Shown here piece after piece: positions 11,801 through 23,711 of a stretch of DNA of 64,000 bases (positions are counted from its first letter, which is position 1; each line of letters opens with the position of its first letter). Made by a program: the position numbers and the translations under genes. Origin of the DNA: Henckelia pumila (lineage: Eukaryota; Streptophyta; Magnoliopsida; Lamiales; Gesneriaceae); assembly GCF_033568475.1 (NCBI RefSeq), contig NW_027331833.1, positions 1,240,001-1,304,000 on the forward strand, written 5' to 3'. The notes beneath the pieces are model-generated. The model saw only the letters and a list, made by a program, of their open reading frames with translations, ran no database searches and was not told the DNA's origin.

Positions 11801-13006
11801 AGTTGAAAATTGATTGGTTATTTATCTGATTCTTTTTCCCTATAGATACGCTGCACCTGAACAATATATTATGAGCACTCAAACCCCCTCAGCGCCCTCA
11901 CTACCTGTTGCCACTGCCCTTTCCCCTGTTCTATGGCAGGTTTTCCATCAAAATTCTCTTTATGTAATATAACTGTTGACCAATATTTCACATGCATATC
12001 CATTTTGATTCTGAATTCTTCTATCAGTTGAATTCACCAGACAGATTCGACATCTACAGTGCTGGTTTGATATTCCTACAAATGGTAAGTATGTTTGATG
12101 AATGATCCTACTGTAGGCCAATACTATCATTTATAAAGATTATTTTTTGGAATATATTATACTGATAAATGCTATCATGATTGTTTGACACAAGATATTT
12201 TTTTAATGCAGGCGTTCCCAGCATTGCGAAGCAATAGTGCCCTCATACAATTCAACCGCCAACTTAAAAGATGTGATTATGACTTAATTGCATGGCGAAA
12301 AACCGTAGAGCCACGTGCTAGCCCTGATCTTCGACGTGGATTCGAATTGTTAGATTTGGATGGTGGAATTGGATGGGAACTTTTAATGTCCATGGTTCGG
12401 TACAAAGCTCGACAGAGAATCAGTGCAAAGGCAGCCTTGGCACATCCCTATTTTGACAAAGAAGGTCAACTGGCTTTGTCGTTCGTGCAGAGTCTAAGGC
12501 TACAACTTATTCGAGCTACACAACAAGATTACAGTGATGCTGCAAAGTGGATTATTCAGCTAATGGCCAAGTCAGGAACTCAGAAAGATGGTGGCTTCAC
12601 AGAAGCTCAGCTCCAAGAACTCAAGGTTTGTATCTAAACTATTCATAAACTGTAAGTACTAATTTACGTCGATATCCTTTGGCATGATCATATAAATACT
12701 TCTCAAGAATTTGAATAATTAAAACCAAAGATCCAACATAGTGGCCTTCCAAATTCATGCAGTCATCCCAACCTCCCCTTTGTCCCGCATTCCTCCGTCT
12801 GCCTCTGAATTTGTAGGTATTTATTGACTTTCGAGATGTAACAGGAAGTCGCACCAAAGAAAAAGGCGAGCTTGGAGAGGAATGCACTGGCCTCAGCTCT
12901 TCGACTTCAGAGGAAGATCATCCGAACAATAAACGAAAGTGTCGACGAACTGAATGAGCGTAGGAAGAGCTTATGGTGGAGCAAATGGATCCCGAGAGAG
13001 GAATGA
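8830..13006 (+). CDS. STN7: STN7 state-transition protein kinase, chloroplast thylakoid (10 exons)
   Basis: STN7 phosphorylates LHCII antenna proteins to drive state transitions, and it is activated through plastoquinone and cytochrome b6f. Exons by phase-consistent GT/AG sites: 8830-9273, 9377-9460, 9658-9777, 9865-9963, 11197-11365, 11464-11557, 11846-11939, 12028-12084, 12212-12625, 12845-13006. The product is 578 residues (Arabidopsis STN7: 562). Residues 1-60 resemble a transit peptide. [10 protein letters not shown] holds the two lumenal redox cysteines (C82, C87; spacing as in Arabidopsis C65/C70). A transmembrane segment lies at about 103-122. The kinase domain has [10 protein letters not shown] (158-167), [17 protein letters not shown] from 182, HRDIKPQN (293-300) and DLG (314-316, the family's form of DFG). 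The C-terminus is [10 protein letters not shown]. Intron 4 (9964-11196) is 1.2 kb and I saw nothing in it. The gene looks intact. Confidence 0.96.
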
Positions 13007-13686
13007 TTTTTGTAAAATACACCCTTGGCCTTTTTCTGTTCTCCCATGTAAATTTTGTGCAGTTTTCACGTCTAATACCATGCTGGTTGGGTACCAAATA
13101 ATGACAGAAAGAAAAACAATTAGTATTGACAATAGAGATAATTAAATATGAGATGATAAAGGTTATGTGCTTTCATAATTACTTACGAGTATTAAACAAC
13201 TTTATTATATAGCTTTTCCTATCATTACTCGGCGTATGCAGCCACTAAATAAAATTCTCTTATCAATGAATTATATACATCTTATTACTGCATAACACCA
13301 TTTACATAAATTATTAAATTATATCATAGATTGCATGATAAATTAATGTTAATAAAATGGAAAGAGTATGAACATCAAGTCGACTTTAGTGGAGCAAATA
13401 CCGCATATAATTTTTTTTTGTGATATATACGTTAATAAAAATAAATGATGAATTTATTTTGGCTACCTCGAGCTCGAAGGCGTGATGAGTTTTGGGCTGA
13501 GCTGGAATTCTTGTGTACAATTTTCTATTAAATTAAATACGCATATATAGATAGAGTAGTAGGTAATTGCAATGAATGTATTATATTTATTGGGAAAGTA
13601 TATATATAGAATGTATTTAATTGCATATATTTCACGTTGGTCAACCATTTCGGCTGATGTAACCAGAAAGTATGACTAGCTAGTAC
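13007..13686. other. STN7 3' flank and intergenic DNA
   Basis: The probable STN7 3' UTR covers the first 150-200 bases and is followed by AT-rich DNA. No gene is recognisable. Confidence 0.5.
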
Positions 13687-13694
13687 ATTCATTC

Positions 13695-14439
13695 TAGGGG
13701 TGGACATAATTCGGTTAAAACCAAAAAAACCGATTGAATCGAAAAATTCGGTTTATTTGGTTCGGTTTTTTTGGTTTTTCGGCCAGTTTCGATTTTAAAA
13801 TGTATGAAAACTGATTTTTCGGTTCGGTTTTCGGTTTTATGCCCCGAAAAAAACCGAAAAAACCGAACCGACCGAATTTTGATTAAAATAAAAATTTTAA
13901 TGGATATTGACCATTTGGCATTAAAAATGGGCCTTTTTTAATCACTTCTATGTTTTTTTCTTACAAAAAATAAGCCTATTTTAATTAAATATGATTTTTA
14001 TAAAACTTAATAGTCGCTTTATTGTTTTAATTGAAGTTCATATTGTTAATTCTAATGGAATAATTTATGTTTTATTGTTATTAGTTCTCTATTATGTATT
14101 ACATGCATCAAGTGAGATATCATTTTAGTTCTTAAATTTTTTTTAGTATTAACCTTTTTATATTTTGGTTTTTATTTTAGTTTTAAATCCATAATTATTT
14201 TAAACAATTCATAATTTTCTTTGTCCCTAACTAATATATGCAGTCGTGCAAAATAAATTTAATTCATTACTTAAACCCGTATAAAACCGACCGAAAAAAT
14301 CGGACCGTATCACAAAAAAAACCGGACCGAACCGTAATAAAATGGTTCGGTTTCGGACCAAAGATTTTAAAAACCGAAACCGAAAAAACCGAACCGTAAT
14401 AGAGTAAAATCGAACCAAACCGGCCGATGCCCACCCCTA
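13695..14439. mobile_element. hAT MITE with GGTTCGGTTT subterminal repeats
   Basis: Terminal inverted repeats are TAGGGGTGGACAT at the left and TAGGGGTGGGCAT inverted at the right. Perfect 8-bp target duplications, ATTCATTC, lie at 13687-13694 and 14440-14447. Inside each end are many copies of a CGGTTTTT / AAAAACCG motif in both orientations, typical of hAT transposase-binding subterminal arrays. The AT-rich middle has no transposase. Confidence 0.9.
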
Positions 14440-14447
14440 ATTCATTC

Positions 14448-15783
14448 TATGCGAATTAATATATATATATATATATATATATATCTCCATTTTAATTATA
14501 TAAGTCATGTATTATTTTTGTCCCAAATATATAAGCATATATTATATTTAGTGATATTTTTACACTTTTTTATTAATATATCTTTATTAACTATACCTTG
14601 AAAATTGTGCAATCATTTTTACTTTTTTAGAAAACATTAGATACAGATAAAATAAGATGTTTGTATAAAATTTGTTTTTCCGATATTTTTTCTTAATATG
14701 TGTGAAAAAGATAATATTATATATAATCGGGACGAAAAAAATATAATATCAAGCATTAGACATTTTAAGATGGTTTTCGAGTATCCAAAACGCTAAACAG
14801 TGACCTAGCTAAAAGCACTCACACTATGGGTTAAAGGGTCAGAAGTTTTCCCCCTAATTAAACCGCCTATATAATACTCCAGTTGGGGGTCTGTTAGGGA
14901 GCAATGAGCATGACATAAATATAATTATATATACATGGACATCATGTACGTTATTAACAATCACAAGTCCAGAAGAAACTAGTCAAATCCTAGGGTTTGC
15001 TGAATGTGTTTGATCTGCTCATGAACTATCGACGAGTGCGACTGCGCGAATAGTTGAATTAGACGTCTCATGCATGCCTTCTCTTTGGATTTAATTCGGA
15101 TGTTGGCCGAGTGTTTGGGATATATATTCAGAAATGTTTGTCGCTAAGTATTTTGCGAATTTGCACGATCCTAATTATCAAGAAGCTAATTAAGGGTGTG
15201 ATTTTAAGGTATCATATATATATAAATATATATTCTCAAAAAATATATATATATTTGAGTTCTTTATCGATTTTATTTTAAATTTTTTGCTGGATAAAAA
15301 ATTTGGCTCTACTTGAGGGATCGGAGGGCCAAACGATGCATGAACCAAAAATCCTGTCAATTTTCACAAGCGTGTGCTACTTTTCTGATTCAATTTGGTT
15401 GCTTTCGCAGGAAATTTCATATGACAGAGACATAAAGCATAAAATCCTAGTCATTTTAGCACCCCCACATAAAAACTGCAACAATTATCTACTAAACCTA
15501 TGACACCTTATCCTTCCCTTCTAGATTTAACATTTGACCTACCTATACACATAGTCCAATCAATATTTTTCTCCATCAGAAAATAAAAACAACATTTATG
15601 TAATTTTTTAGATTTTTATTAAAATAAACACTAATTTTATCATTTTTCCAAACATTTTAGATAATCCTTGTGATTCACAACGTTTACAAAATATTTATAT
15701 ATCATGATATTTCACAACAATCCACACTAGCTATAATATTGTCCATGATGAGGTAAAATACTAAGTTAAAATTCAAAATTAAA

Positions 15784-15820
<37 letters not shown>

Positions 15821-17454
15821 ACAAACTATAGAAGATGAACGATTTTATTTTCTAATAAAAAAATGATTATATAAAGTTGAATCATTTATAATTGTGGCAC
15901 ACTGGAACAAATTCAAGCATTTTTTCACTAAAAAAAGAAAATTTAAAAAGTAAATCAAAGTTGAACACAAAAACAAAAGTCACAAAGGTACATTTGAATA
16001 TTTAAAAAAAAACCTCACCAAAAATAGTTATTATTAATCTCTCGCCCTTTATTAATAATATAGATATGTATATGTGTATATGTTAGTACATACCGACATA
16101 CGTACATACATGAGATGTGATGTACATGGTTGGCCGTAAAAGAAAATGTGGTGAATAATTGGTGTCATCCTACTCGAACTCGATAAAATTACAGTTAGTT
16201 AAGATGTAAAATTTTGAAGTAGGATCGAATTCGAACCCACTTCTCAATTATTCGATGGTTGAGTTTAGGTAGAATGTCAAATAATAAATAAATATTTGGC
16301 TACACATTTTTATATAGTTTAGTTTAATTTAATTTAATTTCATCACTAGCTCCAAATCCAATAATTGTAATATATATTTCAATCATCAACTCCAAGTTAC
16401 AATACATAGCCATTAATCAACGGAAATATGTTGCCTGATACAAGCCACTGCCGACCCACTATGCCGGTTGGTATACACAACAAATATGGGGACACAAATA
16501 TTCAATTCCACTTATTATAGGTTTCATGGCTTCCAGTAAATTAATGGAGCTAGCTGATGGAATTATATATATTGCATGGATATATATAAGTTATAAATTA
16601 TATATAATATTAAATAAGATAAGCATATAATGATAATAGCAAGGAGACCATTGTACACACACTCTGACAAATTGGAATTTCATCATTGTGGGCAAACAAT
16701 TATATTAAATGGACTGAGAAAATAAAATAAAATAAAAACACAAGACGTGATTGATTTTATAACATGTATGTTATCAAGAATCTAGAATTACGTGTGAAAT
16801 CTTGTCTTCCTTTCGATTTTTCCAACTGAATAATGAATAATATTATTATTCCGTTGGGGAAAAAAAACCCAATAAGAGTTGATTAATTGAATTTGAAACA
16901 AGAACAACTAGCTAGCGACTCTAACTAATCGAAATCTTGTATTTAATTAGTACAAAAACTAATGATTTTTTCTCGTGGATAAGATCTAATAAAAATAAGT
17001 AGAAAATAGTGTATAATTCAAGATAAAGAAACAACTCGCCCCCAAGAGATGTCTAAGTTGATGAAATAGATAAATATTTGACCATTAGTAGTCATGTGTT
17101 GATTCTCCTTACCATTATTTTTTTGGACTAGTCTATCACATAGATCTTTTCCAGTATGATCTATTTGACTAACGTGATTTACGAACCATTGTTTTAATTC
17201 AAAAGTTTATTTAATGCGCACCGAAAGATAACCGCGGCTGTTTTTTTACGTCATTAAAAAAAAAAACCAAATTGTGTGCAAGTTGAGTATGGTATTTTAA
17301 TGGTGGGAATGGAATCCCAAGTGGAGAGGGGACCCATGGGAGGAATTGTCCGTTGAGCTAGGGAGCACTCGCACGCTCTTTCATGTCCCGTCCTTTGCCC
17401 CACCACTTCCCCCAATCAATTACAAATTAAAGTCCCCTCCTCCTATTTTTACTC
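14448..17454. other. Intergenic AT-rich DNA with TA microsatellites
   Basis: There are (TA)n tracts at 14459-14484 and 15786-15818, and further short TA runs near 15210-15260 and 16565-16600. The last 150 bases are the proximal promoter of the RTFL peptide gene. I found no exon that could be tied to a known family. Confidence 0.5.
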
Positions 17455-17462
17455 TATAAAAA
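17455..17462 (+). promoter_or_regulatory. Probable TATA box of the RTFL gene
   Basis: TATAAAAA lies 118 bases upstream of the ATG, after a C-rich and CT-rich stretch. A start of transcription about 30 bases further on would leave a leader of roughly 85-90 bases. This is an inference from position and consensus. Confidence 0.6.
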
Positions 17463-17572
17463 CATCGATCGCCTCACACTTATTGTAAACCACTTCAAAA
17501 CTCAACTTCTAAGGAAAAAAAAAAAAAAATTCATCACTCCCTTTCCTTTTTAGGCTCGTTTCGAGGTGCAAA

Positions 17573-17701
17573 ATGAAGTTGATTGGTGGCGAGAAGAGAA
17601 GGATTTCGAGTAGAGGGCTCGGACGAGTCCTTCGAGAGCAAAGGGCTAGGCTTTACATCATCCGAAGATGTGTTGTCATGCTTCTGTGTTACCACGATTA
17701 A
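17573..17701 (+). CDS. RTFL: ROTUNDIFOLIA-like / DEVIL small signalling peptide (42 residues)
   Basis: This single-exon ORF of 43 codons encodes an Arg-rich N-terminus followed by the plant-specific RTF domain. The domain reads [20 protein letters not shown] then LCYHD (residues 18-42). It differs little from the family consensus, where the end is usually LCWHD. Family members associate with the plasma membrane and limit polar cell proliferation, changing organ shape when overexpressed. A probable TATA box lies 118 bases upstream. Its place between STN7 and the RING membrane protein matches Arabidopsis RTFL15/DVL5 (At1g68825). It is well below common ORF-length cutoffs and easily missed. Confidence 0.95.
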   Translation: MKLIGGEKRRISSRGLGRVLREQRARLYIIRRCVVMLLCYHD

Positions 17702-19917
17702 GATTCAACCCTTTGTCGATTCGGTTGAGTTTGTTTGTTCTTCTTCCCGATAGTCGGAACGACAATTAATTCGGATACAACAGCTCGAGGGTACGTTTAA
17801 CTCCACCAAAGAACAAATATCGGTTGATCTTGGACCTAATTCACTCCATTGGAAAGATGTGTCGAGGATTAAAGAGTTCTCTCTGTATATGCTCACGTTT
17901 TGATCCTTGTCTTTCTGTAGGATCGCGGTGTAAATATCAGAAAAAGATTAGTCGAAATCTCAACAATTTTGTACTAATTGGCCTTATGGAGCCATTCTTG
18001 TACGTATGGGATAATATACCAATTTTGAATTGAAATTTTCATTTTGATTCAGTTCTTGAATGTGTACTGTTTTTTTCTTGCACAATCATCGATCAATTGA
18101 ACTGGAAATTGGCCTTAAGAAAGATCTTGAAATGAGACCAAAACATTAGAGAAGAACAAATTTCAATAATCGCAATGGCGGATTGTACTCTGCGGAAAAA
18201 AAATTGTTCCTTAATTTTGTTATTTTGGTCTTCCTTTTTTGTGGAAAAGGGACATCGAATCTATGGTTGATATCCAATCTTGTGCCAAAGATCAATTTCA
18301 GAACTTTACTCGTACATCTGAATTTATCCTAAATTCTCAAATAATTTGACCAGTCTAATTAATATCTTTTTTATGCTTATTATTTTTGCCAATTTATTTA
18401 TGTTTTAATTTGAAATGCTTCTTTATACAGATTCAAATGCACTATATCAATTTTTATAGTCCACGTTCTTTTAATTCTCTTGTATTTTGGAGGGATGTTT
18501 CTAAAATGTTATCCCATTTTTTTAACTCCAACGATCGAGTATCAAGGGGGATGTTTGTATTTTTTTGATTAAATGAAATATCCTTCCTTTTTGTTTTAAT
18601 TTTATTGATTTTTAAAATTTATTTCTAAAAAAATATCAAACTTTATTATCTTATATACATTTATATTGAGTATCACCCTTTTTTTTTTTCAGTTCTCAGT
18701 CATGAACTTTTTCCTCATATGCATGTTCGCTTATGACTTGTCTAAACTTTATTTTTATCTTTTTTTTATTACCTTTAAACTATTTTGAAGTATCCGATAT
18801 CACCAAAGTTTTTTTTGAAAATAGTCTCACGAATATTTATATGTAAGATTGGTAGAGTCGATCTATATAAAGTGAAAAATAATTATTTTTGATGAGTTGA
18901 GTCGAATAAAAGATTCGTTTTATAAAATTAATTCGAGATTTGTGAGATGATATTATAAGATTTTTAATGAAAATAAACATTAAAATCAAAAAATAAAAAC
19001 ACAAACACTCATCAACCGACAAAAGTTTATTTTCACTTACAAAAAGGGAATCGACAATATTTCTTCCAATGATTAATCAGATAACACGAAATCCAAAGGA
19101 AAGATTATGCAATGATATCAATGATTTTATGCGTCAACATAAAAAGAATAATAATTATATTATAAATTAGTCCTAAAATCATTAAAGGACTAATAATTAT
19201 GATTCAAAATCAAATCCCATTATGAATTAGTCAAACTCTTTAGCTAACCTTTTGGAACTGTTTAAAGGCACGCCAACAATTATAGATAAATCAATTATTT
19301 TATTAGTCACGCTAATTGTCGTTTCTCGGCCGCTTAAAGCATAATGACGTGCCATTTATTATAAGTATCGTTGTTTGGTATCATATAGTTTAAATTATTA
19401 TGGGAGGTGGCTTGAAAATTATAATTATATATATTATTCTAAAGACAAAGTTTACAAAATCGTCTTAGGTAATCTCAATTGAAAAAGATAATCTTGTTTA
19501 ATTTGCATGTCTTGATCAAAACTGTGCTTATTGCTTAATACAAAAATCTACGTGTTTTGTGGGTCCCGCTGATTTCGGCGTTCAACTCATGCTCGAGTCA
19601 GCATAGAAATAGACAGTGGAGTGATAGGTTATTTATTTTTGTTTTTTGTTTTTTACATTTTTATTTTTTTGTTAAATATGATTTGTCTTTATTTTCTATA
19701 TTATAAATTGATAATATTGTTATTTATTGATTGGTTTTCTGCAAGAATATTAATAATTATTCATTCTAAAAAATCGTTTATAATTTTACTGCTCAGGAGA
19801 TAAAAACAAATTCGAATTATTCGTAGATTTACAAAACAAAAAATATATAAATTTTAAAATATTATTTATTACTAATTTTTTTAAGTCTTTAATATTTATG
19901 CTTTATTTCTAAACTTA
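17702..19917. other. RTFL 3' flank and intergenic DNA
   Basis: The first few hundred bases probably include the RTFL 3' UTR. The remainder is AT-rich with poly-T runs, and I could support no gene. Confidence 0.45.
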
Positions 19918-19925
19918 ATTCCAGA

Positions 19926-19979
19926 CAGGGGCGCATCTAGAAATTTTATTAAGGGAGGGCAGCCGGTCAAACTAAAATA

Positions 19980-20041
<62 letters not shown>

Positions 20042-20603
20042 AATAAAAGTTTAAATATAATGTTCTCATTTAAATAATATTTTTAGATTTCAAATTTCAC
20101 TTACAATTTTACCCTAAAACTTGAAATTTTCTCAAAATAATTAATAATAACTTCATTCGGCAAACTAATATATATATATATATATAAATATAATTAATAA
20201 ATATTTGTAATAATATTCTCGAAAAAAATTATCTCTTCACTGCAGTTGTCGCGACTCGTAAATTAAAAGCCAAACTAACAAGTTCTTAAGCTGACAATTC
20301 TTGCTTCAACAATTTGTTTTATGTTTAAAAAACTTAAAACTCATTTGTGTTTTGATTTTAAACTTGATGATTGAAATTCAATTTTTTAAAGACTATGAAC
20401 CACAATTTTTTGGGCCCCTTTTCACACATTAAACGATGAAAATTAAATTAAATTTTTTAATCATTTTTTGTATTTCTGTGTTTGATTCTTAATTTATGTT
20501 CATAAAATATAATATTTTAATTATAAGGGTATATTATTAATTTTATTAAAAAAAAAATTCAATGGGGCAGCTGCCCCCTTGCCCCAATGTGGAGCCGCCC
20601 ATG
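19926..20603. mobile_element. hAT-like MITE with CAGGGGCG ends
   Basis: The left end CAGGGGCGCATC and the inverted right end CATGGGCGGCTCC form the terminal repeats. Perfect 8-bp duplications, ATTCCAGA, flank it (19918-19925 and 20604-20611). The subterminal region carries GGGCAGC / GCTGCCC motifs. A long (TA)n tract (19982-20038) lies inside. It is non-coding. Confidence 0.85.
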
Positions 20604-20611
20604 ATTCCAGA

Positions 20612-21396
20612 TCAAGTCACATTTTCAGAAGAATATTATTCGATGTGAAATGAGATTAACGTAATTGATTTTAATTTTAGTATATAGTGATATTAATGAA
20701 AAAAAAACTTTAAAAAATGAGTTTGCTGAATGAAAATTGTGAAGTCAAGACTCAATCCAAGAGGATATATTATATATGTATTTTTTATATATATAAATGC
20801 GGGAGAAAAAGACTCTAACACGAAGCGGATCGATGTTAAAAAATGACATCCATCGTGTCGAATATAATTTGTAGTTAACAAAAATTAAAGTTTAAATGAT
20901 TTTGAATTAATTTTTTTTAATTGAAAATTTATATTATAAATTTGAATATAAGTCCCTTCAATGGATATTCTTTTAATCTAAGAAATAGATTTTTTACATA
21001 ATTTTATTTTAGTAATTTTTTTTCTCAAATGACGGGGTCGCTTGATTTGGTGTTTCTAAACCTCTGGTGTTGAAGATTTCTTTAGGCTTTGGATAAGAGG
21101 ATTTGATTTTGTAGGGATTTAAATGATGAGTTTGAAATGATACATATATTGAATGTATTCAAATCTATCATAATCATCATTGTATCTAATAGATTAGCAA
21201 AAGATGAATTTGAAATTCACCGGAACAAAAATTCATCCAAATGATCAAATGAGATTTAAAATCAATTATTTTAAAATTCATAGCTTCCAATCCTTCCATC
21301 TAAACACAAAAGTTATCAGAATAATATTATTTAATTTAATTTAAACCAGTTTGTTATCTTGCTTTCCTTGTATTGGTTTACTATTTTACTCCATAT

Positions 21397-21431
<35 letters not shown>

Positions 21432-22073
21432 AATATAAAGTACTCAGGTAAACGTATTGTGTGCTTATATAGTCTTTTTTTAATTAAAAAAAGGAAAATT
21501 GAAAAAAAAAAAGAAATTAAAAGCAAAAGCCTTAACAAAAAAAAATAGAGTACATTTTTAAAGTGACATTTTCGTAAATAAAAAGTTATCAAAGGATCAC
21601 AAATGCGCATAAAATTTACAAAGACGTAATTAATTTTGTAAAATAAATAATCATCAAAGAGGAAAAAAATAAAAAAAAAGATAGAACACATTAATGTACC
21701 AAATCCCCTGAAGCTTAATATAGTGTGTGTATCTATGTTACGGTAGATTAAACTTAAATGGTCTTGACTAACCGATTTGGTATGTTGGTGAAACCCTTTT
21801 CAAACATTCCATAACCAATACCATTTTTCATATAACGACAGTGTTTTGGAGAGCTTTTAGAAAGCACTTCTCAACTTTTCATTAACAAATTTTGCAATTT
21901 TATGAAATTTTGTTAATGAAAAACTGAGAAGTGCTTTCTAGAAGCTCTCCCAAACACTACCAACATATCTTCTTTTGATTCTTTTTTTCCCTCATACGGA
22001 TCAAAATACTAACAATCAGCATACTCATGTGTATACATAAAATTAAGAAAATAAATAGCATAAAACATTTTTC

Positions 22074-22140
<67 letters not shown>

Positions 22141-22680
22141 TATATATATATACATATCTTACTATCTTATTAAGTATGTGTACCCTAGAAAAATTGTTTT
22201 TGGTGCCATGGTAAATTTTCTTAAATTTTTCGATTATACCCCACACTTTAAAAAAAAACTATCATGTCTCATTTCCTTCCACTTTCTCTTCGGTTTTTCT
22301 TCTAACCTCCTTCTTTCTCTTCCATTTTTTCTACTCTGTCAAACTAAAATTTTCTCAGCCGCACTTTATCAATTTTGAGTCTTTACCAAATTATATATTT
22401 ACGGAACGCGCATCGCGTGTGGCAGTGCCACGGTGGCTTATATAAATTAAAATTGAAATCCCTATACTAAATAATTTTTAATTGATTTGATGAAAGTTTA
22501 TTAAGATTACAATAATACACTCACTGTGTAATGAAAGTTTTTTTTTTTCTTCTACTTAAAATACATTATTTTTTATTTTTAATTCAATTTTATTTTTATC
22601 TATATTTTAAATGTTTAAATACTTTATCACTATATCATTAATTTGAAAATAAAAATTATAATGTTTAGTCAAATACTTCA
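20612..22680. other. Intergenic DNA with microsatellites and repeat fragments
   Basis: A degraded relative of the GTTTGGATTGAAGG family lies at about 21083-21312. A (TA)n tract is at 21395-21432 and a longer (TA)n(CA)n tract at 22079-22151. A foldback at 21840-21958 is listed separately. No gene is supported. Confidence 0.5.
21840..21958. repeat. Near-perfect inverted repeat (foldback, about 119 bp)
   Basis: The left arm (AGTGTTTTGGAGAGC, then AAAGCACTTCTCA and CATTAACAAA) pairs with the right arm across a loop of about 8-10 bases, with only a few mismatches over about 53 bases. I found no target duplication. It is probably a small MITE; as RNA it would form a long stable hairpin. Confidence 0.75.
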
Positions 22681-22688
22681 GCTGTGTG

Positions 22689-22862
22689 TAGGGATGACAA
22701 TTTCCTCCGAATTCGATGGAGAATTCGATACCCGATCCGAATGGAGGAGAACATGGAGGTGTTTTTGGATCCGATTAAATAAATGGGTAATTGGGTATGG
22801 GGATCTCGTAGGATGGAGAAAGATGTAGTAATATCCTATCCATACCTTACCTGATACCCGAT

Positions 22863-22904
<42 letters not shown>

Positions 22905-23703
22905 TATATATACGTACACATATTAATTTATATTAAATAAATGATAATTTAATGTTTTGTTGAATTATGTTAGTTGGATGGAATAATAAAAATTATTAAT
23001 ATAAAATTAATGATATTTTTTAGGATTTTTATTTTTTATATAATTTTTAGGTTGTAGATTTTATTCTATGTTTCATTTTTTATTTTTGTCTTAAAAATTT
23101 TGGTATAAAAATCTAGTAAATAAATATAGTTTTAACAAAAAAATTCAAATTTGGAAAAAAAAAATATTTTTATGGAGTAGATACGATAAATGAGACATGA
23201 GTAAGGTATGGATATCCGATCCTTCGACGGGTATGAGGATGGGATTAAAGGTGTAAAAACGGGCCAGCGAAACGGGCCGGCTCACAACCCGTCGCAACCC
23301 ACCATTAGGCGGGGCGGCCCACCTTTTAGGCGGGTTGGGAAAACATCAACCCAACCCACCTATTTTAGCTGACGAGGCGGGCCAACCCGACGGGTTTACG
23401 TGTAAATTGGCGTGTTTTTGCGGACCAACCCGCAACCACCACAACCCACCTTTAGGCGGGGCGGTGCGGGCCGGCCCACCTTTTAGATGGGTTGAAAATT
23501 TTTCCAACCCAACCCAACCCAATCCACCAATTTTGTATGGCGGGGCGGGCCAACCCGACAGACTTAACCTATTTTTACATCTCTAATGGGGATGAAACTG
23601 AATACCCGATGGGTATGAATATGGGTATGAGGATGAATTTAATAAATAAGTCTGGGAATGAAGACACGATATCCTACCCATGCCCGACCCATTGTCATCC
23701 CTA
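22689..23703. mobile_element. hAT-like MITE (outer), TAGGGATGACAAT ends
   Basis: The left end TAGGGATGACAAT is exactly inverted at the right end. Flanking 8-mers GCTGTGTG (22681-22688) and ATTGTGTG (23704-23711) match at 6 of 8. Subterminal sequence repeats GATACCCGAT / ATCGGGTA-type motifs at both ends. A TA/CA tract lies at 22866-22920. It is interrupted by a second hAT-like element at 23246-23585. Confidence 0.8.
23246..23585. mobile_element. hAT-like MITE (inner), nested in the outer MITE
   Basis: Ends are TAAAGGTGTAAAAACGGG at the left and TAGAGATGTAAAAATAGG inverted at the right. Flanks GATGGGAT (23238-23245) and ATGGGGAT (23586-23593) look like one duplication with a G-run change. The body repeats GGCGGG, CAACCCA and GGGCCGG motifs and is much more GC-rich than its host element. 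It has no coding capacity. Confidence 0.7.
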
Positions 23704-23711
23704 ATTGTGTG

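Noticed and set aside
21386-22246. Open frames with long Ile-Tyr repeats
   Set aside because: They are translations of (TA)n microsatellites.
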